From: Plakobranchus ocellatus
Lineage: Eukaryota; Mollusca; Gastropoda; Plakobranchidae
NCBI GenBank assembly: GCA_019648995.1
Contig: BLXT01001350.1
Location: forward strand, 1,474,060 to 1,500,099
Direction of reading: 5' to 3'
DNA: 26,040 nt
Shown here in pieces: positions 22,101 through 26,040 of the stretch (the stretch's first letter is position 1; each line of letters starts with the position of its first letter). A program made the position numbers and the translations under genes. Under the pieces are notes generated by a model that ran no database searches, had not been told where the DNA came from, and worked only from the letters and a program-made list of their open reading frames with translations.

Positions 22101-25100
22101 TCTCTCGGGTCCCATGAAATTTGACGTATTGAAGTTCATCCCAGTGCATAATCTACTCAAGAAAATCCTCAACAGACACTGTTAATTTTTTTCTTTTTTT
22201 TTATTGTTTTCTTAAGTACAATTGTTATTTTTTATAATATCAAACATTAAATACCTTTTCGTAATTTTTTTTCCATTTGGTTTTAACAAATTTTTTTTTA
22301 GAATCAGTTCGATTCTCTAAGCTCAGAGACCCTTATTTAATTTCTTTTCTTTCTTTTTTTTTTTCAAAAGAAACACATGAGTTTGAAGTTCAGATTGAGG
22401 GGGTGAACAGCCTGAAACTGGCTGACAACATGATCTGGGGAGAGGCTGACTGCTTCATACAGTTCTTCTTTCCTGCTCAAGACGAGGGTCTTAAAGAGAG
22501 ATTAGGAACCAGCAATGGTCTGTGTTTGATGAATTATTGGGTCAAATGTGAAATGCCTTGTGTTTAATAATTGGCAGGAAGATTGGGCTAATAGAAATAA
22601 ACTTTTAGAATGCAGCAAAGGGGTTTACCTATTAAGTTTCCTTCTCATTCTTTTTCCTCTCTCTCTCACTCTCTCAAGACTCTCACACACATAGAGTTCT
22701 TGTTACCCTGGTATCAAGCAGTTCGTGTCACTTTTTTCAATGAGCTTGTACAAACTAAATGATTAACAAGTTTTAAAATGTTCAAAGAAGCAGGCCTTGA
22801 AGCATTACTTTCAAAGCTCTTTTTTTAAAATTATTTTTACAAAAAATCTAAATGTAAATAATTTATATAAAATACACATATTTCCTGAGAGATAAGCTAT
22901 TTTCAAGATCAGACGGAGACTATTCAAACATATTCAATCAGTTAAAATGTTTAATCCATAACCATTGACAGCTTTTGACTGGTTTCAAAATAAGTAAATG
23001 TCTTACTGAGTTCAAATTGTTATTGTTCTTCATCCATACTGGTCTTGTTTCATTCAGGCCTCTCCAGCTTGAAGTGCTATCGTACAGTAACAACGCTATG
23101 CACTCCAGACGCTACATTCCATGACACATCAGTCCACAAGCTGATCTTGCCTGTAGGGGTTCCTGTGCAGAGAGAGCTTCTTGCAGGTAACATTTATTTA
23201 TTGCCAGGTCTTTTATCACCCCCTTTCAGTCAATTCGTTCTTTATTGTCAAAAATGTGGAATGAATTGTGTAGTATTGCCTCAAATTGAGATGTTGAGCA
23301 GAGGAAAATATTTCAAAAGAATTGAGGAATTGCTTTTATTAATATTAATCATCAAAGCTTCATAACAGAATTCTACAAAAACATCTGTCCCATCTGACAG
23401 CAGTGTTGTTTCATACCATTTCATATTTATGGGAGTTGGCTCTATTTTGTGAGCTTTTTTTTTTCCCCCATAGAGTGTCTCTTTTTGTGGTGACACTACA
23501 CATACAACCATGTGTGCAGTAACTCCAAAGTTGATGGTTCATAAAGCTACAGCTTTTTACTGCTCATATTTTCCAGCGTGTGCCAAATCTAGTGGCAGTG
23601 TGAGTGGACTCTCCTTTGAAGTCTGGTGTCGCTATTATCAACCTAACATTCGAGACCAGCTCATTGCCAAGGTGGGGCATATATTTTTTGTTGTTGTTGT
23701 TGTTACTTTGTTGTTGTTGTAATTTCAAAGTATGAAAGTGCTTTTATCATCATCAGTTTGGATATAAATCACTATTATGTCTGCAGAATGGGTCACACAA
23801 AATTTGTTTCTATTCTTTCGAGAAAAGGAATACTCTTAAACTTCGGCAATGCATAACCGCTGTCCTCATAGTTTGTGTGTTTTTTTCATATCGTGTATTC
23901 TCATTTCACACAAAAGAAGTGTCTTTAACAAGTTTGGTATAGAAATGAACTTGATAAATACATAACCTGCTGAAGTATAGAAGAGTATGTTAAAGAAAAT
24001 TATTTAAGAGCATTTAAAACGCAAATAAACATGGAAATGTATTTTTTTCTCTTAGTGTTTCAAGATTTTATATGATTCCAAGTACTCCAAAAAATTAAAA
24101 AAAAAACAAATTAAAACTTGCTATTTTTTTATGGTCTCTACACTTAAGCTAGATATTGTTCTGTTTCATTTACTAATACTTTTCTGCAAGATCATAAAAG
24201 TGCAATAATTTTGATAGCCAATGAAAAGGGATCATATTTTCAACTACTTAGTATGCTTTATTGAAATGCAGATAATGTTGAAAAATGTGTTAAATGCAAC
24301 CATTTTTATGACACTTGAAGCCCATTCAAATGGCCATACAAATCACCTCACATAACAATTCTTTTCATACTATATTATGAAATCTATTTAGAAAGTCAAA
24401 AGTCTTGGTTTGCTTACACACAATCCTTTGTTATTCAGGAACATTTGCTCAACAAATTAACGGGCCTGATTTTGGAGGGTAACAAAAAAAATTTTCATGT
24501 AATACATGTATGAAATTTTTGCAGTGTACTTTGCCTCTGGCCAAACTCAGTGCGATGATCACCATGCACAAACCAGGCGAGCAGTGTATGCAGGCATTCT
24601 CTCTCAAACTGATTCAGGTTGGGGCAGACACTATCATCGCAAATGATGCTAATGCTTTGGCAAAGGTGAGTGACAAATGTCTCTTTCTTTTAGTATGTGT
24701 TGATTCAAGAAGGATGATGATTTGTGTTGTCAGTAAGGAGGGAAGTGGGAATGCAATTTTTTGGTAAGGTTAAAGAAAACGAAAAAAAAAAAAAGTTGGA
24801 AAAGTGTTTCACTCTGGTAAGATTGATAAAAGTATTTGTTAAAATCACATGGCTTGATCAGACTCACTGTATGTGTTTGAATCAGTCCAAATAAGTCACA
24901 TGTTTGATTTTAAACATTTCAAACTATTGATGCATTCTGTGAACTTAACTGTGGTGAAAACTGGGTAATATCCACCAAAATGTGTACAATCAAAATTTTT
25001 GGTGGGATAATTGGAAGAACTGTGTTTAGCAGTCCCACAAAATGTGTTTAGTTATGGTTTTGCATGATTGACTTTAAATGAAAACCATCAACTAGAGGAT

Positions 25101-26040
25101 TGAAAACTACTCACCTTTCTATTTGTAGAACGTTCTAATGACATGCTGTAGATTCAATCTACATAAAACATTGGTAACTTTTAATTCTTGACTTAAATAC
25201 TTTTAGTTGATCTAAGTGATGCAGAGACGCAAATCTACTCCTTTTTTGAGACTGTTACACATTTCCCTAATGTTAAGTTCTCTCAAAATTGTTACTTGAG
25301 AGGTCTGACTGTTAAGATTTGTTGCCTATGTTCCAAAGCTATTTCATACATGTTATCCATTAAATGTTGCAAATAACAATATTGAGAGGAAATTGCTTCC
25401 TTCAGCCAGTGATTTCAAATAAGGATATTGTGGTATAGATTCAACGGTTTTCACAATTGTAGAGTCCACAGAAAAAGTTGCAGCATTTTTTTCAGTAGGC
25501 AAGAGAGGTCTCTATTTTCTTCAATCATTTTCTGTCCATGCATAGCTGATGTTTGCTTGGCACATTTTATTTTCAAATTTGTATTCATAAATCTCCTGCT
25601 TTCATTTCTCCTCTTCACACTCAACAGCAAAATGCCGGCACATTGAATTTTTCCATAACATACAGGAAACAGCTGCCACAGGTGAGTCCTTCTGACACCT
25701 TCTTATCTTTTTCTTTCGCTTTTTTTTTACTTTTTTGTATAGTTTTGCTTTTTGTTTTTCTTTTTCTGCTTTTTTTTTTTTTATACATTCTAAAGCATTC
25801 AGTTCTTGTAGTAAGATAATCATGATTGATAGTTTTTTTCATGCCGTAGTGAAAAGGCTGATTTGGTTAAGGAAATACAATTGAAAAAAAAAGGTTTCAG
25901 TAAAAAAAATATATTTTAGGGTGAGAATATTTCAATTGCTGTAAAATTTGGAGATATCACATCTTGTATTGATATCACTGTTGTAGAATGACCAGTTTGC
26001 AGCAGGAGCCAACAAAGCCCAGGATGTTTGCCTCTCTATT
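1079..26040 (+). CDS. C2CD3: C2CD3 orthologue, 29 exons, 3' end outside window
   Basis: C2CD3 is a multi-C2-domain protein of the centriole distal end. In vertebrates it is needed for centriole elongation, distal appendage assembly and cilium formation, and acts with OFD1. The spliced product here is 1,257 residues up to the window edge, and every junction keeps the frame. Blocks matching my memory of human C2CD3 include VIWTVPKPP and [11 protein letters not shown] (exon 2), [21 protein letters not shown] (exon 7), [11 protein letters not shown] (exon 13), [18 protein letters not shown] (exon 21), [19 protein letters not shown] (exon 24) and [15 protein letters not shown] (exon 26). Approximate domains by residue: N-terminal C2 26-168, RS-rich linker 440-540, second C2 unit 575-770, third 838-1010, fourth 1051-1210. 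All introns are GT-AG. Human C2CD3 is about 2,300 residues, so about half the gene lies beyond the right edge. The assignment is firm from exon 2 onward; exon 1 is less certain, and cassette exons could be missed. Confidence 0.95.
1125..4204 (+). other. Intron 1 (3,080 bp)
   Basis: The longest intron in the window. It is AT-rich and has no coding signal or RNA gene I can support. It contains a 12-bp inverted repeat pair (1895-1906 and 2864-2875) that may mark a decayed element. Its length and first position make it a likely place for enhancers or an alternative first exon, but no specific site is visible. Confidence 0.6.
1895..2875. repeat. Possible inverted-repeat-bounded element in intron 1
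   Basis: CAGGCCCAGTTC at 1895-1906 is perfectly inverted as GAACTGGGCCTG at 2864-2875, enclosing 981 bp with no ORF of note. The CAGG start recalls hAT-type ends, but no target-site duplication is visible at the flanks and the repeat does not extend inward. Chance is a serious alternative. Confidence 0.2.
4205..4376 (+). CDS. C2CD3: C2CD3 exon 2
   Basis: Encodes residues 16-72 plus two bases of codon 73. It starts the N-terminal C2 domain: [12 protein letters not shown], then VIWTVPKPP and [11 protein letters not shown], which align closely with human C2CD3. Acceptor TCTGCAG, donor CAG|GTGAAT. The 426-bp intron 2 after it shows only T-runs. Confidence 0.95.
4803..5012 (+). CDS. C2CD3: C2CD3 exon 3
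   Basis: Residues 73-142 plus two bases of codon 143, core of the N-terminal C2 domain. [21 protein letters not shown] matches the human block of the form [20 protein letters not shown]. It ends at PING, donor GTATGG. Intron 3 (437 bp) holds nothing else I can support. Confidence 0.95.
5450..5526 (+). CDS. C2CD3: C2CD3 exon 4
   Basis: Finishes codon 143 and runs to residue 168 plus one base. [21 protein letters not shown] closes the N-terminal C2 domain, and LEP follows as in the human protein. Donor is a consensus GTGAGT. Intron 4 (806 bp) contains a short TA run near 6280 and T-runs only. Confidence 0.93.
6333..6487 (+). CDS. C2CD3: C2CD3 exon 5
   Basis: Residues 169-220, the start of the variable linker after the first C2 domain. 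The segment MIPTTDAG recalls human PLPTTDMTEN. The 3' splice site is a tandem CAG-CATCAG, so an alternative acceptor would start the exon at 6339 and remove two residues without breaking the frame. Donor GTGAGC, phase 0. Intron 5 (745 bp) holds a GT-rich run near 6740 and long T-runs. Confidence 0.88.
7233..7347 (+). CDS. C2CD3: C2CD3 exon 6
   Basis: Residues 221-258 plus one base. Linker sequence with basic and polar residues ([14 protein letters not shown]) and little conservation with human. Supported by the acceptor TTCCAG, an open frame and phases that fit both neighbours. The donor GTTTGA is weak. Intron 6 (790 bp) shows nothing else but T-runs and a G7 run near 7760. Confidence 0.8.
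8138..8255 (+). CDS. C2CD3: C2CD3 exon 7
   Basis: Residues 259-297 plus two bases. Contains [21 protein letters not shown], aligning with the human segment [21 protein letters not shown], a conserved island in the linker and probably a helix. Acceptor CTTAG, donor consensus GTAAGT. Intron 7 (446 bp) contains a TATCGATA at 8288-8295 and T-runs. Confidence 0.95.
8288..8295. promoter_or_regulatory. TATCGATA palindrome in intron 7
   Basis: A third perfect TATCGATA (within CTATCGATAG), 33 bp after exon 7. At this base composition about one copy per 26 kb is expected by chance, so a lone intronic copy carries little weight. Confidence 0.2.
8702..8804 (+). CDS. C2CD3: C2CD3 exon 8
   Basis: Residues 298-332, a Ser/Pro/Gly-rich linker ([15 protein letters not shown]) comparable to the human GSPPDSPSPGSD region. 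Acceptor ACAG, donor AAG|GTAACA, phase 0. Intron 8 (457 bp) shows nothing else. Confidence 0.88.
9262..9378 (+). CDS. C2CD3: C2CD3 exon 9
   Basis: Residues 333-371. [19 protein letters not shown] matches the human DPQYDQSLLENLFYTAPKS island. The exon is symmetric (117 nt, phase 0 at both ends), so skipping would keep the frame. Donor GTATGT. Confidence 0.93.
9471..9545. repeat. Imperfect inverted repeat, DNA-transposon-like end
   Basis: Starting with CAGTCAAAC, the arms CTGCCAATGGCAACCAC (9481-9497) and GTGGTCGTCTTGGGCAG (9516-9532) pair at 13 of 17 positions across an 18-nt loop. Ends of the CAGTCAAACCTG type with inner GACCAC repeats recall pogo-like or unclassified DNA transposons in marine invertebrates (from memory). 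No matching right end or target duplication was seen, so this would be a remnant. Confidence 0.4.
9552..9896 (-). other. Unexplained 114-codon open frame in intron 9
   Basis: An open frame on the minus strand in intronic DNA. Its middle reads like coding sequence ([20 protein letters not shown], then a hydrophobic [14 protein letters not shown]), but I cannot assign a family. It begins at a GTG, and no splice sites or promoter point to a real gene. A plus-strand frame at 9707-9940 overlaps it. A coding remnant of the inserted element, a nested gene fragment and chance are all possible. Confidence 0.25.
10430..10579 (+). CDS. C2CD3: C2CD3 exon 10
   Basis: Residues 372-421, a polar linker with no domain ([18 protein letters not shown] and so on). 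Supported by the acceptor CCTACAG, donor AAAG-type GTAAGA and 150 open nucleotides, phase 0 at both ends, so it could be a cassette exon. Intron 10 (418 bp) shows nothing else. Confidence 0.85.
10998..11424 (+). CDS. C2CD3: C2CD3 exon 11, RS-repeat exon
   Basis: The largest exon here, residues 422-563 plus one base. Two Arg-Ser dipeptide blocks stand out: residues about 454-473 and 521-536, the first preceded by a basic KRKRVKRK-like stretch (446-453) and the two separated by a Lys/Ser-rich segment. Human C2CD3 has only a short basic KLKKRSAGKRNRN in the equivalent position, so the repeat appears expanded in this lineage. RS dipeptides are usual SRPK/CLK kinase targets and nuclear-speckle signals in splicing factors; their role in a centriolar protein is unknown. 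Acceptor TTTTAG, donor consensus GTGAGT. Confidence 0.93.
11425..13060 (+). other. Intron 11 (1,636 bp)
   Basis: T-rich intron with an A15 run near 12764-12778, a GGGAGGGGGTGGGGG tract near 12219-12233 and no coding signal, RNA gene or repeat I can support. It separates the RS-rich linker from the second C2 unit. Confidence 0.6.
13061..13220 (+). CDS. C2CD3: C2CD3 exon 12
   Basis: Residues 564-616 plus two bases, the start of the second C2 unit. [19 protein letters not shown] corresponds to human LGRTHSVRIIIETM, and the Lys/Pro-rich [15 protein letters not shown] to the human PPPKVTTAKK loop. Acceptor TTTGCAG, donor GTGAGT. Intron 12 (309 bp) is empty. Confidence 0.92.
13530..13627 (+). CDS. 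C2CD3: C2CD3 exon 13
   Basis: Residues 617-649 plus one base. [12 protein letters not shown] aligns with human TFFVEYHFPVG, a beta strand of the second C2 unit. Acceptor TTCAAG, donor GTAAGC. Intron 13 (501 bp) shows nothing else. Confidence 0.95.
14129..14244 (+). CDS. C2CD3: C2CD3 exon 14
   Basis: Residues 650-688. [21 protein letters not shown] matches the human [20 protein letters not shown]. Acceptor GCTTCAG, donor GTGAGT, phase 0. Intron 14 (606 bp) shows AT-rich sequence and T-runs only. Confidence 0.95.
14851..15018 (+). CDS. C2CD3: C2CD3 exon 15
   Basis: Residues 689-744. [20 protein letters not shown] matches the human VIGSVSLSLRAVIQSE, then a Ser-rich loop and FGQLK, as in human FGPLK. 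The donor GTCAGA lacks the usual purine at +3 but is followed by a good next exon. Intron 15 (433 bp) is unremarkable. Confidence 0.93.
15452..15554 (+). CDS. C2CD3: C2CD3 exon 16
   Basis: Residues 745-778 plus one base. [13 protein letters not shown] continues the FGQLK of exon 15 as in human VTMELITDNKDF, closing the second C2 unit. Acceptor CTCCAG, donor GTAAGA. Intron 16 (351 bp) shows nothing else. Confidence 0.93.
15906..16081 (+). CDS. C2CD3: C2CD3 exon 17
   Basis: Residues 779-837, a Pro/Gln-rich linker between C2 units ([14 protein letters not shown]), poorly conserved with human. Accepted on acceptor CTTTAG, donor GTAAGT and 59 open codons that fit the frame on both sides. Confidence 0.9.
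16082..18302 (+). other. Intron 17 (2,221 bp)
   Basis: AT-rich intron between the second and third C2 units. I find no coding stretch, RNA gene, terminal repeat or tandem array in it. It ends in a good acceptor (CTTCCTTCACAG). Confidence 0.6.
18303..18411 (+). CDS. C2CD3: C2CD3 exon 18
   Basis: Residues 838-873 plus one base, the first strand of the third C2 unit: [13 protein letters not shown], like human ALLLHVLLMVPDG, then a Gly/Asn/Pro loop. Donor GTGAGT. Confidence 0.92.
18412..19529 (+). other. Intron 18 (1,118 bp)
   Basis: Begins with a GT-rich stretch (about 18474-18510), otherwise AT-rich with T-runs. An ATGATGA at 18516 followed by CTGA at 18578 superficially suggests a C/D snoRNA but lacks a terminal stem. 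No other feature was found. Confidence 0.55.
19530..19645 (+). CDS. C2CD3: C2CD3 exon 19
   Basis: Residues 874-912. [17 protein letters not shown] and NNPKFNFAE align with human PCNVYLNCKLFSTEE and TQPVFNFSQ, the central strands of the third C2 unit. Acceptor TTCTCAG, donor GTAAGG, phase 0. Intron 19 is 266 bp. Confidence 0.95.
19912..20013 (+). CDS. C2CD3: C2CD3 exon 20
   Basis: Residues 913-946. [20 protein letters not shown] matches human [20 protein letters not shown], and EVWDKK the human ETWNK. Donor GTTAGA is weak. Symmetric phase 0. Intron 20 (482 bp) holds T-runs only. Confidence 0.95.
20496..20582 (+). CDS. C2CD3: C2CD3 exon 21
   Basis: Residues 947-975. [18 protein letters not shown] is nearly identical in pattern to human LLGLVKLPLHQFYMSFKD. 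Acceptor TTCTTCAG, donor GTATGC, phase 0. Intron 21 is 209 bp, the shortest here. Confidence 0.96.
20792..20896 (+). CDS. C2CD3: C2CD3 exon 22
   Basis: Residues 976-1010. [20 protein letters not shown] aligns with human [20 protein letters not shown], and [11 protein letters not shown] with GSLRVFLAMGS, the last strands of the third C2 unit. Acceptor CCTACAG, donor GTAAAT. Intron 22 (663 bp) shows T-runs only. Confidence 0.96.
21560..21680 (+). CDS. C2CD3: C2CD3 exon 23
   Basis: Residues 1011-1050 plus one base, a polar linker ([17 protein letters not shown]). The 10-nt unit GTTGGTACAG is tandemly repeated at 21671-21690 and spans the 5' splice site. Cutting at the second copy (CAG|GTTGGT, exon end 21680) gives the phase 1 needed by exon 24. 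Cutting at the first copy would shift the frame. Both donors are weak. Confidence 0.88.
21671..21690 (+). repeat. Tandem 10-nt duplication over the exon 23 donor
   Basis: GTTGGTACAG occurs twice in direct succession. The first copy is the last ten exonic bases and the second is the first ten intronic bases. The second copy also ends in TACAG followed by a T-run. Confidence 0.9.
22371..22517 (+). CDS. C2CD3: C2CD3 exon 24
   Basis: Residues 1051-1099 plus one base, the start of the fourth C2 unit. [15 protein letters not shown] then [19 protein letters not shown], one of the most conserved C2CD3 blocks (human TVWGEADCYVQYYFPVQD). Acceptor TTCAAAAG after a long pyrimidine tract. Donor GTCTGT is weak. 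Intron 24 (540 bp) has a CT/CA-rich stretch. Confidence 0.97.
22657..22690 (+). repeat. CT/CA-rich microsatellite in intron 24
   Basis: An impure pyrimidine repeat, CTCTCTCTCTCAC followed by CTCTC and CACACAC pieces. Simple sequence with no other significance visible. Confidence 0.7.
23058..23186 (+). CDS. C2CD3: C2CD3 exon 25
   Basis: Residues 1100-1142 plus one base. [17 protein letters not shown] matches human LKPFRSATTLCVPDPIF, and [12 protein letters not shown] matches PAEVPVQRLLLS. Acceptor ATTCAG, donor GTAACA. Intron 25 (390 bp) is unremarkable. Confidence 0.96.
23577..23671 (+). CDS. C2CD3: C2CD3 exon 26
   Basis: Residues 1143-1174. [20 protein letters not shown] aligns with human [20 protein letters not shown]. 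Acceptor TTTTCCAG. The donor GTGGGG is non-optimal. Intron 26 (853 bp) begins with a GTT repeat and is otherwise T-rich. Confidence 0.96.
23687..23720 (+). repeat. (GTT)n microsatellite in intron 26
   Basis: Two runs of GTT units separated by ACTTT, shortly after the exon 26 donor. Simple-sequence repeat, likely length-variable. Confidence 0.8.
24525..24665 (+). CDS. C2CD3: C2CD3 exon 27
   Basis: Residues 1175-1221. [20 protein letters not shown] aligns with human GTLPLSRICAMVTMQYRED, and MQAFSLKL with IQTFNLPL, ending the fourth C2 unit. Acceptor TTTTTGCAG, donor GTGAGT, phase 0. Intron 27 (962 bp) shows no feature beyond AT-rich sequence. Confidence 0.95.
25628..25681 (+). CDS. C2CD3: C2CD3 exon 28 (54 nt)
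   Basis: Eighteen codons, residues 1222-1239: [17 protein letters not shown], comparable to human SGLLDVGLRYRRSP. Acceptor CTCAACAG, donor consensus GTGAGT, symmetric phase 0, so it is skippable without a frame change. The short length makes it less certain than its neighbours, but the match is good. Intron 28 (305 bp) carries long T-runs. Confidence 0.85.
25987..26040 (+). CDS. C2CD3: C2CD3 exon 29, cut by window edge
   Basis: Residues 1240-1257 in phase 0 after acceptor [25 protein letters not shown] corresponds to the human start of the next C2-like unit (AARTVSISV). A second AG six codons in (TTTGCAG, exon start 26003) would break the phase, so 25987 is preferred. The exon continues past 26040. 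Confidence 0.8.

Noticed and set aside
25602-25842. Lys-rich minus-strand ORFs of 73 codons
   Set aside because: They are the complement of T-runs in intron 28 and exon 28; low-complexity artefacts.
1-26040. Search for tRNA, rRNA, CRISPR, operons, toxin-antitoxin or virus-derived genes
   Set aside because: No such signal was seen; the window is explained by one spliced animal gene and its introns.

Overview
The window is metazoan nuclear DNA holding one large, intron-rich protein gene on the + strand. Spliced exons on conserved GT-AG boundaries join, with no frame break, into a protein that matches C2CD3 (C2 domain-containing protein 3), a centriole and ciliogenesis factor. The identification comes from comparing the reconstructed protein with human C2CD3 from memory; no database search was run. 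The AT-rich base composition, the 0.2-3 kb introns full of T-runs and the moderate divergence from the human protein suggest a non-vertebrate animal. A lophotrochozoan such as a gastropod is my guess, and I hold it weakly.

Layout. Bases 1 to about 960 are 5' flank: a G12 run at the left edge and an 8-bp palindrome TATCGATA (DRE-type) at 739-746. A second TATCGATA (967-974) lies just before an AAGATGGCG (YY1/TISU-like) element (983-991). A 17-codon upstream ORF (985-1038) and a start-stop codon pair (1057-1062) precede the proposed start codon at 1079. Exon 1 (coding part 1079-1124) is followed by a 3.1-kb intron. Exons 2-4 (4205-5526) encode the N-terminal C2 domain. Exons 5-11 (6333-11424) encode a low-complexity linker that includes an Arg-Ser repeat region. 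Exons 12-16 (13061-15554) encode a second C2-like unit and exon 17 a linker. Exons 18-22 (18303-20896) encode a third C2 unit, exon 23 a linker, and exons 24-27 (22371-24665) a fourth. Exons 28-29 lead into the next domain, and the gene runs off the right edge. The 29 exons give 3,771 coding bases, or 1,257 residues, about the N-terminal half of a protein that is roughly 2,300 residues long in human.

No second gene, tRNA, rRNA, CRISPR array or virus-derived element was found. Introns hold mostly homopolymer T-runs and a few microsatellites. The exception is a compositionally distinct segment of intron 9 (about 9471-10060), which starts with an imperfect inverted repeat and carries overlapping unexplained ORFs; it is probably a DNA-transposon remnant.

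I do not see a previously undescribed system here. The points most worth a second look are the RS-repeat insertion in a centriolar protein, the start-codon region with its upstream ORFs, a duplicated 5' splice site at exon 23, and the intron 9 segment.
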